Source: JAFGED01 sp964551295 (GTDB taxonomy: Bacteria > Chloroflexota > Anaerolineae > B4-G1). Taken from it: a stretch of 35,370 bases of DNA. The first letter of the stretch is position 1; each line of letters starts with the position of its first letter. Below are positions 7,704 to 15,415 of this stretch, piece after piece. The notes beneath the pieces were generated by a model, which worked only from the letters and a program-made list of their open reading frames with translations, had not been told where the DNA came from and did no database searches. Location: assembly GCA_964551295.1 (NCBI GenBank), contig CAZKDJ010000017.1, forward strand, positions 1 through 35,370, given 5' to 3'. The translations under genes and the position numbers were made by a program.

Positions 7704-7840
7704 TTTTCGTCACTCCGAGCGGAGCGAGGAGTCTCCCAATGCAGGGCGGAGATTCTTCGCTACGCTCAGAATGACGGTTTCGCAGGTGATTTTCATCAAC
7801 ACGCACATGTGCACACCAAGAATTTGGATCTACTGAGACT
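7687..7840. mobile_element. 154-bp inverted-repeat element (MITE-like)
   Basis: The ends AGACTCAGTAGATCCAA (7687-7703) and TTGGATCTACTGAGACT (7824-7840) are inverted repeats matching at 16 of 17 positions. A second inverted pair lies inside: 28 bases at 7709-7736 against 7748-7775 with about five mismatches. This inner pair is the GAGCGGAGCGAGGAG-type sequence widespread in environmental bacterial genomes, often mis-translated as HSERSEES. No target duplication is seen. The terminal sequence recurs in the shorter element at 15416-15495. The forward frames through it are not genes. Confidence 0.65.
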
Positions 7841-7949
7841 GATTGTCGAAGCTTTCCTCGCTCATTGCCCGTTCCCCTCCGCTACTCACGTATCTGGGGC
7901 AACCTTAGCACATTCCCGCCGCCGGGACAAATGGGCGTGGCTTGCGTCT

Positions 7950-7978
7950 TTGACTTTTGGTAGTGAATGTGCTAAGAT
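7950..7978 (+). promoter_or_regulatory. Promoter of the PIN/TRAM-cysS transcript
   Basis: TTGACT (7950-7955), 17 bases, TAAGAT (7973-7978). It is the best promoter in the 766-base gene-free gap. Transcription would begin near 7985, giving a leader of about 360 bases that includes the MITE and the hairpin at 8267-8295. Confidence 0.6.
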
Positions 7979-8017
7979 ACTGCTGCTAGGCCTTATCGAC
8001 GGGCGCTTTTATCTTAT

Positions 8018-8139
8018 CAGCAATTCCCGTTTTGTAGCCGCGATTTCCAAATCGCGCGCATCTTGCCACGAAAAACACCCTGCGCGATTGCGAAATCGCG
8101 GCTACAGCCCGGCGTTTTTTCCCATAACGGGAATTGCTG
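8018..8139. mobile_element. 122-bp MITE with 14-bp perfect TIRs and 9-bp target duplication
   Basis: The ends CAGCAATTCCCGTT (8018-8031) and AACGGGAATTGCTG (8126-8139) are perfect inverted repeats. They are flanked directly by TTATCTTAT on both sides (8009-8017 and 8140-8148), a perfect 9-bp target-site duplication. A nested perfect 14-bp pair, TGTAGCCGCGATTT (8033-8046) and AAATCGCGGCTACA (8093-8106), and a third pair around TGCGCGATT make the whole element one long hairpin. It has no coding capacity, so a transposase elsewhere would have moved it. The duplication length fits several IS families and does not pick one. Confidence 0.85.
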
Positions 8140-8266
8140 TTATCTTATATCATGCCCGCTGTGCGGTTCAGTTGCGTGTAATCATTGGTTTATTCATCTT
8201 TGTAACGAGATCTAACACGAGAGCCGCACCTATGCATAGCAGTCTAGGCTGTGCGTGTGTTTCGTG

Positions 8267-8299
8267 CAGGTGAGGGCCTTGCGGGTGCTCACCTGTTTT
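8267..8299 (+). terminator. Rho-independent terminator or attenuator in the PIN/TRAM leader
   Basis: CAGGTGAG (8267-8274) pairs perfectly with CTCACCTG (8288-8295), with a 13-base loop, followed by TTTTCTT. It lies after the promoter at 7950-7978 and 46 bases before the PIN/TRAM start. It therefore acts either as a leader attenuator or as the end of a separate short RNA of about 310 bases. Confidence 0.55.
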
Positions 8300-8345
8300 C
8301 TTACACGTCTCACCGCCTGGCCTGGGATAGGGGGGGAGATACATT

Positions 8346-9395
8346 ATGAGTGCGGATTTCATCTCTCGCGTTGCAGGTGCGATTATTCTGGCTGCCGCAG
8401 GGGCAGTGTTTGGCGTTTACATATCGCCTCCGGGTAGCCCACCTTACTGGTACTCGGCGCTTTTTCTTTTCGTCGGCGCGCTGGTTGGATTGGTGCTGAC
8501 ACCTTACATCACTGTGCGGCCCTTTTTGGCCGTGCGCAAGAGCATTCATCAGGCACCGGTACAAAAGCTGTTAGCTGTTGTCATCGGATTGGTCGTCGGC
8601 TTGATCGTTGCTGCTCTCCTTTCGTTTCCCCTATCCTATTTGCCAGAGCCCTTCAATAGCATCTTGCCCTTCGTCGCCGCTCTCCTCTTTGCATATTTGT
8701 TTATCATGATCTTTAGCATACGCGAGCGCGATATCTTTAGCGTGATCCGGGGGCGGCTGCCAACCTGGAGAGGTGATTCTTCGGACGGTAGATCTGGCAG
8801 CCACAGACCGGTGCTTCTCGATACCAGTGTCATCATCGATGGCCGCATCGCCGATATCAGCCACACAGGCTTTATTGATGGCGAGATGCTGGTGCCGCGC
8901 TTTGTGTTGAGCGAGCTTCAGCACATCGCCGATTCGCCAGATAGCCTGCGTCGCAACCGGGGCCGGCGCGGGCTCGATATTCTGCGTCGTCTCAAGGAGG
9001 AATCCGTCACGCCAGTGCGCATCACGGATCAGGATATCGAGGGGACGAGAGAGGTAGACGATAAATTGGTGTTGCTGGCTAAACGCTTACACTGTCCGAT
9101 CATTACCAACGATTACAATCTCAACCGAGTGGCGGAACTACAAGGAGTGCAGGTGCTCAATATCAACGAATTGGCCAATGCCGTCAAGGCGCTCTTCCTG
9201 CCGGGAGAGTCACTCGCCGTTGAGATCGTTCAAGAGGGCAAGGAAATCGGTCAGGGGGTAGGGTATTTGGACGATGGCACGATGGTCGTGATCGAGGATG
9301 GCAAATCATACATCGGCCGAGACGTGGAAGTCATGGTCACAAAGGTGCTGCAGACGGCCGCCGGTCGTATGCTTTTCGCCCGTTTGGAAGAGTAG
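8346..9395 (+). CDS. PIN/TRAM-domain membrane protein (YacL type)
   Basis: The 349-residue protein has four N-terminal membrane helices (about 8-27, 37-55, 73-95, 104-122), a PIN nuclease domain (about 145-262) and a C-terminal TRAM domain (about 285-349). PIN acidic residues are visible in LLDTSVIIDG (Asp149), VLSELQHIAD (Glu180) and ITNDYNLN (Asp246), so a metal-dependent RNase activity is plausible. TRAM is an RNA-binding fold. In Firmicutes the homologue YacL sits near cysS/ispD genes, and here cysS follows 18 bases downstream, so the arrangement is conserved. The start has GGGGGGAG close upstream. Expression probably passes through the attenuator-like hairpin at 8267-8295. Confidence 0.9.
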   Translation: MSADFISRVAGAIILAAAGAVFGVYISPPGSPPYWYSALFLFVGALVGLVLTPYITVRPFLAVRKSIHQAPVQKLLAVVIGLVVGLIVAALLSFPLSYLPEPFNSILPFVAALLFAYLFIMIFSIRERDIFSVIRGRLPTWRGDSSDGRSGSHRPVLLDTSVIIDGRIADISHTGFIDGEMLVPRFVLSELQHIADSPDSLRRNRGRRGLDILRRLKEESVTPVRITDQDIEGTREVDDKLVLLAKRLHCPIITNDYNLNRVAELQGVQVLNINELANAVKALFLPGESLAVEIVQEGKEIGQGVGYLDDGTMVVIEDGKSYIGRDVEVMVTKVLQTAAGRMLFARLEE

Positions 9396-9413
9396 GACAC
9401 CCTGGAGGAGATA

Positions 9414-10865
9414 ATGGGATTACAAGTCTACAACTACCTGACCCGTGAGAAAGAGCCTTTCGAGCCACTGGAGGAAGGGCGCGTGGGGATGTACGTGTGT
9501 GGTCCCACGGTGTACGATCACGCACATTTGGGGCACGCCAAGCTGTACGTGTCTATGGATGTGGTGGTTCGCTACCTGCGCTACCTGGGAAACAAGGTCC
9601 GCTACGTGCAGAATATCACCGACGTGGGACATCTGCTCGATACGGGCGAAGACCGCATCTTGAAGGGCGCTCGGCGCGAGCGACTCGAGCCGATGGAAAT
9701 CGTGGAAACGTACATGCGCTCCTACTTTGACGACATGGATGCGCTGGGCGTGACGCGTCCCAATATCTCCCCGCGCGCCAGCGCGCACATCCCCGAGCAG
9801 ATCGAGATGATCAAGACGTTGATCGAGAAGGGGTACGCCTACGAGACGGATGAAGGCGACGTCTATTTTTCCGTCGAAAAATTTCCCGATTACGGCAAGC
9901 TCTCCGGACGCAAGATCGACGAGCTGGAGGCGGGAGCGCGGGTGGCGGTGCGCGAGGAAAAGCGGCACCCGGCCGACTTTGCGCTGTGGAAGCACGCCGA
10001 GCCGGAGCACATCTTGCGTTGGCCCTCGCCCTGGGGCTGGGGCTATCCTGGTTGGCACGCCGAGTGCACGGCGATGGCGACCAAGTATCTGGGCGAGACG
10101 TTTGACATCCACGGCGGCGGGCTGGAGAACATTTTCCCGCACAACGAGTGCGAGATTGCCCAATCGGAGGCTCTCACCGGCAAGCAGTTCGCCCGGTATT
10201 GGATCCTAGTCGGTTCGCTGACCGTCGATGGGGTCAAGATGAGCAAGAGCCTGGGCAATTTTCTGACTCTCAAGGATGCGCTCAAGCTTTACAGCCCGGA
10301 GGCGATTCGCTACTTTGTCCTTTCGGGCCATTATCGGAGTCCGCTGGACTTTAGCCGCGATGCGATGACTGCCGCGGCGCGGGGGATCGAACGGCTGCAC
10401 AACACCGTGCGCTTGCTGCGCATGCGGATGACGGACGCCCGTCCGGCCGGCACGGCGGATCTTTCCCACGTCACCGACCTGATGAACATCGGGAATGAGT
10501 TCGCCGAGGCGATGAACGATGATTTTAACACGCCCAAAGCGCTTGCTGCCCTCTTTGACTTTGCCCGGGAGGTGAACACACTGCTCGACTCGAATCAACC
10601 GTTGAGCGTGGGCACGCAGGCGGCGATAGATGGCCTGTTCCGTGAGCTGGGTGGACGCGTGCTCGGCATCATCCCCGACGACCTGACGCGGGATGTGGGC
10701 GGCGACTTGGTCGAGGGGTTGATGGAGATCATTTTGGGAATCCGCCAAAGCTATCGCGAAACCAAAGATTGGGATCGCGCGGACGTGCTGCGCAGCAAGC
10801 TGGACGAACTGGGCATCTCAGTCGAAGACAGGCCCGAGGGCACGACCTGGCGGTTGACAAAGTAG
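9414..10865 (+). CDS. cysS: Cysteinyl-tRNA synthetase
   Basis: The 483-residue class I synthetase charges tRNA-Cys with cysteine in the cytoplasm. The N-terminal CGPTVYDHAHLGHA contains the zinc ligand Cys29 and the HIGH-type signature HLGH at 38-41. WHAECTA (Cys218) and FPHNECE (His243, Glu247 region) complete the zinc site. VDGVKMSKSLGNF carries the KMSKS loop at 275-279. The C-terminal helical anticodon-binding domain follows from about 330. The length is normal for the family (about 460-490). The ATG has GGAGGAG eight bases upstream. It is co-transcribed with the PIN/TRAM gene and is followed by a terminator-like hairpin before rlmB. Confidence 0.98.
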   Translation: MGLQVYNYLTREKEPFEPLEEGRVGMYVCGPTVYDHAHLGHAKLYVSMDVVVRYLRYLGNKVRYVQNITDVGHLLDTGEDRILKGARRERLEPMEIVETYMRSYFDDMDALGVTRPNISPRASAHIPEQIEMIKTLIEKGYAYETDEGDVYFSVEKFPDYGKLSGRKIDELEAGARVAVREEKRHPADFALWKHAEPEHILRWPSPWGWGYPGWHAECTAMATKYLGETFDIHGGGLENIFPHNECEIAQSEALTGKQFARYWILVGSLTVDGVKMSKSLGNFLTLKDALKLYSPEAIRYFVLSGHYRSPLDFSRDAMTAAARGIERLHNTVRLLRMRMTDARPAGTADLSHVTDLMNIGNEFAEAMNDDFNTPKALAALFDFAREVNTLLDSNQPLSVGTQAAIDGLFRELGGRVLGIIPDDLTRDVGGDLVEGLMEIILGIRQSYRETKDWDRADVLRSKLDELGISVEDRPEGTTWRLTK

Positions 10866-10886
10866 AGGTTTGAAGGCGCATTGGAT

Positions 10887-10922
10887 GGCCATGGGCAGCG
10901 TGTTCTGCGCCTGGCCTTTTCT
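10887..10922 (+). terminator. Terminator after cysS
   Basis: GGCCATGGGCAG (10887-10898) and CTGCGCCTGGCC (10905-10916) pair at 10 of 12 positions around a six-base loop, followed by TTTTCT. It ends only 15 bases before the rlmB start, so some read-through is needed unless rlmB has its own promoter, which I do not see. Confidence 0.55.
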
Positions 10923-10937
10923 ATGGGGGATTGCTCG

Positions 10938-11690
10938 ATGATAGAGACGCTCTATGGTCGCAACGGTGTCTGCGAGTCGCTGCGGGCCGGACGGCGCAAG
11001 CCCTACAAATTGCTCCTGGCAGAGGGTGTTCGGGAAACAGACATCATCAACCAGATTTTCTCTCTGGCCAAGCAGGCTGGGGTGCGAGCCGTCCAAGTCC
11101 GGCGACAGGACCTGGATCAACTTGGGGACGTTCACCACCAGGGGGTGGCGTTGGAGACGAGCGACTATCCCTACAGTTCGCTGGATGAGATCGTGGCATT
11201 GGCCCGGTCGCGCGGCGAGGCGCCGCTGATCCTGCTGCTTGACCTGCTACAAGACCCTCAGAATGTAGGCAGCCTGATACGCACGGTCGAGGTGGTGGGC
11301 GCGCACGGGGTGGTGATCCAACGCCGGCGGGCGGTGGGGATCACGCCGGCGGTGGTGCATGCTTCGGCGGGGGCGGTGGAGCATCTGCTGGTAGCCCAGG
11401 TGACGAACCTGGGGGATGCCATCGGCTGGCTCAAGGGATGTGACGTGTGGGTGGCCGGGTTGGAAGCGACGCGCGAAGCACAGGTATACACCGAGGCTGA
11501 CCTGACCGGCGCCCTGGCGTTGGTGGTGGGCAGCGAAGGGGCCGGGCTGCGGCGATTGGTGCGGGAGCGCTGCGATTTCTTGGTGCAACTGCCCATGTAT
11601 GGCCGGGTCACGTCGCTCAACGCGTCCGTGGCGGGCTCGGTTGTGCTCTACGAGGCGTTGCGACAGCGGGAGGCGCGGGCGAGTGAGTGA
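10938..11690 (+). CDS. rlmB: 23S rRNA/tRNA 2'-O-methyltransferase, SpoU/RlmB family
   Basis: The product is 250 residues with the N-terminal substrate-binding domain (1-80) and the knotted SpoU catalytic domain. It would methylate a ribose 2'-O, in RlmB of G2251 in 23S rRNA. Motif 1 is LQDPQNVGSLIRT (Asn109), motif 2 GSEGAGLRRLV (198-208) and motif 3 LPMYGRVTSLNAS (218-230, Asn228). Next to cysS, as in many bacteria, RlmB is the best assignment. Motif 3 has MYGRVTSLN instead of the usual MxGxVxSLN, which is within family variation. The ATG at 10938 has GGGGGA seven bases upstream; an in-frame ATG at 10923 lies before that site. Confidence 0.9.
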   Translation: MIETLYGRNGVCESLRAGRRKPYKLLLAEGVRETDIINQIFSLAKQAGVRAVQVRRQDLDQLGDVHHQGVALETSDYPYSSLDEIVALARSRGEAPLILLLDLLQDPQNVGSLIRTVEVVGAHGVVIQRRRAVGITPAVVHASAGAVEHLLVAQVTNLGDAIGWLKGCDVWVAGLEATREAQVYTEADLTGALALVVGSEGAGLRRLVRERCDFLVQLPMYGRVTSLNASVAGSVVLYEALRQREARASE

Positions 11691-11741
11691 GCATTCTCAC
11701 ATCGCCGGATGCTGGGGTGTACATATTTCAGAGGGGTTGCA

Positions 11742-11769
11742 TTGCTGTTTGAGAGAGGTATGGTAGAAT
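11742..11769 (+). promoter_or_regulatory. Promoter of the flippase-like/FAD oxidoreductase operon
   Basis: TTGCTG (11742-11747), 16 bases, TAGAAT (11764-11769). An overlapping alternative is TTGCAT (11737-11742) with TATGGT (11759-11764). Transcription would start near 11776, 30 bases before the start codon. Confidence 0.5.
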
Positions 11770-11805
11770 GACGCTTCTGAGTTTGCGAACGGTAGCGGAA
11801 TATCA

Positions 11806-12843
11806 ATGGTGAGCGGAGAGCGAGCGGGCGTCAAAAAGGGTCACCTGCGCCATATCAATTGGCGGCTCATCCTGGGCCTGACGGTGAGCGGCGTGTTGCT
11901 ATACATCGCCGTGCGGAATTTGCAGCCGGCGCAGGTGTGGGAGGCCTTTACCCGGGCGAACTACTTTTGGATCGTGCCGGCGGTGGCGCTGTATCTCGCC
12001 GCGCTGGTGGCACGCACCGCCCGCTGGCGCGCGCTTCTCTCACACGAGCGCGCCATTCCCATGCAAGAGCTGCTGCCGACGATGGCCATCGGCCGAGGCG
12101 CCAACAACATCTATCCCTTCCGCGCCGGTGAGATCGTGCGCGCACTGCTGCTCAAGCGACGCAGCGGCGTCTCCGGGGCAGGCGGGCTGGCCTCCATCCT
12201 GGTCGAGCGCGTTTTCGATGGCCTGACGATGATCCTATTCCTGCTCCTGGCCGCGCTCATCGGTGGCATTCCGCGGGACGTGCGCCTACTGTTGTGGCTG
12301 GCCATCGCCGTCTTTGGCGCGGCACTGGGCATCATCTATGCCATCGTGCTGTGGCCCGGGCCGATCCACGGCGTGGTGGAGTGGTTCGTCGTCCGGCTCA
12401 CACCACACCGCTTCCACGCACGGCTGCTCGGCGTTGCCAAACGCTTCATCAACGGCTTTGCCTCCGTCAAATCGGTCGGGACACTGACGCTGGTGCTGTT
12501 CTTTTCCATTGCCGTCTGGACCGCCGAAACCATCAGCTACCGGCTACTGATGAATTCGTTCGGCTTTGGCGTTGACATGCATCACTTGCTGCTGATGAGC
12601 GGCGCGGCCAACCTGGGTACTGCGCTCCCTTCGGGGCCAGGCAATTTGGGCACGTTCGACGCGCCGTCCATCTTGGTCTTGACCGGGGTCGGCGTGCCGA
12701 CCGACACGGCTATCAGCTACCAATTTCTGTTGCACGCCGTTTTGTGGAGCACGGAGACGTTTGCCGGGCTGTGGTTCATGTGGCGTGGCGGCCTCAAGAA
12801 GGCTGACCTGGATCGGTCGCTGGGCGAACCGCAGGACGAGTGA
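11806..12843 (+). CDS. Lysylphosphatidylglycerol synthase-TM/UPF0104 family flippase-like protein
   Basis: The 345-residue integral membrane protein has about eight hydrophobic segments. The family signatures are an N-terminal helix then the NLQPAQVWEAF amphipathic stretch, RAGEIVRALLLKRR at about 105-118, SILVERVFDG in the middle, and GPGNLGTFDA late in the sequence. This family (AglD/YbhN/MprF membrane half) is associated with moving lipids or lipid-linked sugars across the membrane. The soluble lysyl-transferase domain is absent. The ATG at 11806 lacks a clear ribosome site and a GTG follows immediately. The stop overlaps the ribosome-site region of the FAD oxidoreductase, indicating one operon. 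The lipid substrate is unknown. Confidence 0.85.
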   Translation: MVSGERAGVKKGHLRHINWRLILGLTVSGVLLYIAVRNLQPAQVWEAFTRANYFWIVPAVALYLAALVARTARWRALLSHERAIPMQELLPTMAIGRGANNIYPFRAGEIVRALLLKRRSGVSGAGGLASILVERVFDGLTMILFLLLAALIGGIPRDVRLLLWLAIAVFGAALGIIYAIVLWPGPIHGVVEWFVVRLTPHRFHARLLGVAKRFINGFASVKSVGTLTLVLFFSIAVWTAETISYRLLMNSFGFGVDMHHLLLMSGAANLGTALPSGPGNLGTFDAPSILVLTGVGVPTDTAISYQFLLHAVLWSTETFAGLWFMWRGGLKKADLDRSLGEPQDE

Positions 12844-12857
12844 GACGAGGTCTATCT

Positions 12858-14195
12858 ATGGACATCGGCATCGTCGGCGCGGGCATCACCGGCCTCACGG
12901 CCGCCTACGACCTGACGAAGGCGGGACATCGCGTCACCGTCTACGAGGCGCGGCCCTACGCGGGCGGTCTGGCGGCGGGCTTTTGCGACGAGCGGTGGGA
13001 GTGGCCCCTCGACCGTTTTTACCATCACTGGTTTGCCTCCGATAGCGAGGTGCTCGGCCTGATCGACGAGTTGGGAGCCCGCGACCGAGTTTTCTTCCCA
13101 TGGCCCACGACCTCCATGTACTATCAGGGCCACATCTATCCGCTCGATAGCCCCATCCCTTGGCTCGAGTTCCTCCCCATCTCGCAGGTGCACCGCGCCA
13201 TCCGCATGCTCCAGTTCACGCCGCTGCCGTTCATCGATCGCCTGCGGGTGGGGTTGGCGGCGTTCTACCTGACGCTGACCAGAAATTGGGAACGGCTGGA
13301 GCGCGTTTCGGCGGATGAATGGTTGCGCCGGGCGTCGGGTGAGCGAGCGTACGAACTGTGGTGGAAGCCGCTGTTGATCAGCAAGTTCGGTGAGGAGAAC
13401 TATCGCGACGTGAACATGGCCTGGATGTGGGCCCGGGCCTACAAGCGCACGGCCACGCTGGGCTATTTCGTCGGCGGGTTTCAGGGGTTTGTCGATCTGT
13501 TATCCGAGCGGGTGCAGGCGCAGGGCGGTCGGGTGCGGCTGGAGACGGGGGTGCAAACCGTGCGCTTCATAGCCGAGGGCGTCCTGCGGCTGGAGACGGC
13601 GGACGGCGCCGTCGAGCACGACCACGTCGTCGCCACCTGCTCGCCGCAGGAGATGCTGCGGCTGGCCCCCGGCCTCCCCGACGCGTACGCCGCGAAGCTG
13701 GCCCGACTCAAGTCGATGGGGGCCATCACGCTGGTTCTAGCCCTTGAGCGGCAGCTGACCGACGGCCACTATTGGACCAACATCCCCGCCAGCGAGGGGT
13801 TGCCCTTCATCGGGCTGATCGAGCATACCAACTATATCTCCCCGGAGCATTACGGCGGCGACCACCTGGTCTACTGCGGCAACTATCTCTCGCCCGACCA
13901 TCCCTATTTCGATTACAGCAAGGAAGAGCTAATCGAGACCTACCTGCCGGGCCTAGCTGCCATCAACCCCGATTTCAGCCCTGACTGGATACGCGAGAGT
14001 TGGATGTTTGCGGAAAAGTACGCCCAGCCGGTGCCAGGGCTGAATCAGTCGCAGAGCATTCCTGAACTCAAGACCCCCATCCCCGGCCTGTGGCTGGCGA
14101 ACATGAGCCAGGTCTATCCGTGGGATCGCGGCAGCAATTACGCGGTGGAGATGGCGCGGAGGGTGGCACGCGGGGTAATGGAAGGATCACCGTAG
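12858..14195 (+). CDS. FAD-dependent oxidoreductase (amine oxidase/protoporphyrinogen oxidase-like)
   Basis: The 445-residue flavoprotein opens with the Rossmann dinucleotide motif IGIVGAGITGLTAA (Gly7, Gly9, Gly12), with Glu30 to bind ADP-ribose and RPYAGGLAAGF completing the FAD site. A C-terminal FAD contact lies near PWDRGSNYAVEMARR. The sequence PLDRFYHHWFASD and the length fit the NAD(P)-binding amine-oxidase superfamily that also contains polyprenol, carotenoid and heme precursor oxidases. Pairing with a flippase-like gene 14 bases upstream suggests a role in a lipid or lipid-linked glycan pathway, which is inference. ATG 12858 is chosen because GAGG ends at 12850. A GTG at 12840 overlaps the previous stop. 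Confidence 0.85.
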   Translation: MDIGIVGAGITGLTAAYDLTKAGHRVTVYEARPYAGGLAAGFCDERWEWPLDRFYHHWFASDSEVLGLIDELGARDRVFFPWPTTSMYYQGHIYPLDSPIPWLEFLPISQVHRAIRMLQFTPLPFIDRLRVGLAAFYLTLTRNWERLERVSADEWLRRASGERAYELWWKPLLISKFGEENYRDVNMAWMWARAYKRTATLGYFVGGFQGFVDLLSERVQAQGGRVRLETGVQTVRFIAEGVLRLETADGAVEHDHVVATCSPQEMLRLAPGLPDAYAAKLARLKSMGAITLVLALERQLTDGHYWTNIPASEGLPFIGLIEHTNYISPEHYGGDHLVYCGNYLSPDHPYFDYSKEELIETYLPGLAAINPDFSPDWIRESWMFAEKYAQPVPGLNQSQSIPELKTPIPGLWLANMSQVYPWDRGSNYAVEMARRVARGVMEGSP

Positions 14196-14205
14196 TAGGT
14201 TCTCC

Positions 14206-14231
14206 AATCGCGCGATTCGGAAATCGCGGCT
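14206..14231. repeat. Dispersed repeat, right-half copy between convergent genes
   Basis: Bases 14210-14231 match 8082-8103 (inside the MITE) at 20 of 22 positions. Within it CGCGATT and AATCGCG (14211-14228) can form a hairpin. It fills most of the 39-base gap between the convergent FAD oxidoreductase and dehydrogenase genes and may serve as a transcription stop in both directions. Confidence 0.5.
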
Positions 14232-14234
14232 CCC

Positions 14235-15275
14235 CTAGCTCAAGATTTGGTTCCGCAGCCTTCCCTCGACGAGGTACAGACGCGACGTCTCGGCCGCCTT
14301 GTAGCGCATCTCGTACGAGCCGCGCTCCGAATGGTAGGCCGAGTGGGGCGTGATGATGAGCCGTCCGCGTATCCAGGAAGCGTCGTCTCGCCAGGCCTGG
14401 ATCAGCGGGTGATCCTTGGGCGGCTCGTCCGGAAGCACGTCCAGCGCCGCAGACGCCAGGCGCTCGCTGCAGAGGGCCTGTTCGAGGCAATCCAAATCTG
14501 CAAGTATGCCGCCCCGGGCTGTGTTCACCAACGACGCGCCCGGTTTCATGCGGCGCAGGAACTCGGCGTCGATCATCCCGCGCGTTTCTTCTGTCAACGG
14601 ACAGTGCACGCTGACAATATCGGCCTCGCTCAACAGGTCCGCCAGCGAATCGACCCGGCTGTAACCGACGGCCTTTTCGTGACCGGAGGGTTGGTAAGGG
14701 TCGTACCCCACGATGCGGTAGCCGAACGGCTTCATGCGGTTCACAACCGCCGTCCCGATGCGCCCGATGCCGATCAGGCCCAGCGTCCGCTCCGACGTGC
14801 GCCAGGTAGGGTGAAGCAGGTGCTTCTGCCAGCCGTGGGCGTAGCGGCGGCAGTCGCGGTCGTAGGCCACGATCTTGCGCTGCAGGGCCAGGATCATACC
14901 GCACGCGGTATCGGCCACCTCCTCCGTGCCATAGTCGGGCGTGTTGCAGAAAGGGATGCCCCGCTCGGCTACCGCGTCGACGTCCACCAGGTCGTAACCC
15001 ACGCCGTAGCGGACGATGATCTGGCAGCGATCCAACACGTCGAGGGTGGCCCGGTCCACCCGCCAGTGCCAGACCAGGATGGCGTCCACCTGTCGCCACG
15101 CCGCGCGGTTCTCCTCCGCCGCCCGCCAGTCGAGAAGGAAACGGAACTCGGCCTCTGGGAAGGCGCTCCGCTCGATATCCGCAGGCAGCGTGATGTGGTC
15201 CGTGATGCCCACGATCCACTCGACCCCGTGGCGAGCCGGTTCCTGGCCTGAGGCCTTGGAGACTTTATCGCCCAT
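14235..15275 (-). CDS. D-isomer-specific 2-hydroxyacid dehydrogenase
   Basis: The 346-residue NAD-dependent dehydrogenase interconverts a 2-hydroxyacid and its 2-keto acid. The nucleotide-binding motif GLIGIGRIG is at 166-174, after the YGVGYDLVDVDA segment typical of phosphoglycerate dehydrogenase/CtBP-like members. The catalytic triad is visible: Arg244 in NTARGG, Glu274 in LPDEPP and His301 in TPHSAYHSE. The PHSAYHSE form and PDEPP segment favour the CtBP-like branch over SerA. There is no ACT domain. AAGGAG precedes the ATG at 15275. The terminator-like hairpin at 15297-15321 lies just 22 bases upstream of the start, so either the gene has a leader containing it or its promoter is not visible. 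Confidence 0.92.
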   Translation of the reverse strand: MGDKVSKASGQEPARHGVEWIVGITDHITLPADIERSAFPEAEFRFLLDWRAAEENRAAWRQVDAILVWHWRVDRATLDVLDRCQIIVRYGVGYDLVDVDAVAERGIPFCNTPDYGTEEVADTACGMILALQRKIVAYDRDCRRYAHGWQKHLLHPTWRTSERTLGLIGIGRIGTAVVNRMKPFGYRIVGYDPYQPSGHEKAVGYSRVDSLADLLSEADIVSVHCPLTEETRGMIDAEFLRRMKPGASLVNTARGGILADLDCLEQALCSERLASAALDVLPDEPPKDHPLIQAWRDDASWIRGRLIITPHSAYHSERGSYEMRYKAAETSRLYLVEGRLRNQILS

Positions 15276-15292
15276 AGCACTCCTTCGATACG

Positions 15293-15321
15293 AAAAAAGG
15301 CTCGGTTGAGCGCCGAGCCTT
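15293..15321 (-). terminator. Rho-independent terminator after the VWA gene
   Basis: On the minus strand AAGGCTCGG (15321-15313) pairs perfectly with CCGAGCCTT (15305-15297) around a seven-base loop and runs into six T residues. It follows the VWA gene by about 165 bases and precedes the dehydrogenase start by 22 bases, so it ends the VWA transcript or attenuates the dehydrogenase. Confidence 0.75.
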
Positions 15322-15330
15322 GGAATCCAC

Positions 15331-15390
15331 CCGAAAGCTGTAGCTTAGCGCCTTGTGCGGGTGTGAGCCCTATGCTACAGCGCTTTTCGG
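15331..15390. repeat. 60-bp imperfect palindrome between VWA and dehydrogenase genes
   Basis: CCGAAAGCTGTAGC (15331-15344) pairs with GCTACAGCGCTTTTCGG (15374-15390) with a three-base bulge. It lies directly upstream of the terminator in the minus-strand transcript, making a two-hairpin leader. I match it to no known riboswitch. Confidence 0.5.
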
Positions 15391-15415
15391 ATAGGCTCTC
15401 GTTCACGTGCTGGAC

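Noticed and set aside
7709..7775. CRISPR-like repeat
   Set aside because: Only one inverted pair is present, with no tandem direct repeats or spacers, and there are no cas genes in the window.
7615..8273. Small forward frames across the gap before the PIN/TRAM gene
   Set aside because: They translate inverted repeats (the RHSERSEES-type string) and the MITE; no ribosome sites or conserved protein features.
11685..11710. Terminator after rlmB
   Set aside because: Short GTGAG/CTCAC pairing with no T run; too weak to support.
14235..15275. serA (phosphoglycerate dehydrogenase) for the 2-hydroxyacid dehydrogenase
   Set aside because: No ACT or intervening domain, and the active-site context is closer to CtBP-like members, so no gene symbol is given.
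15276..15330. T-box riboswitch before the dehydrogenase (a GGGTGGATTCC string before the terminator)
   Set aside because: The conserved T-box sequence has ACC after GGGTGGN, which is missing, and no specifier stem is recognisable; the gene is not an aminoacyl-tRNA or amino-acid operon.
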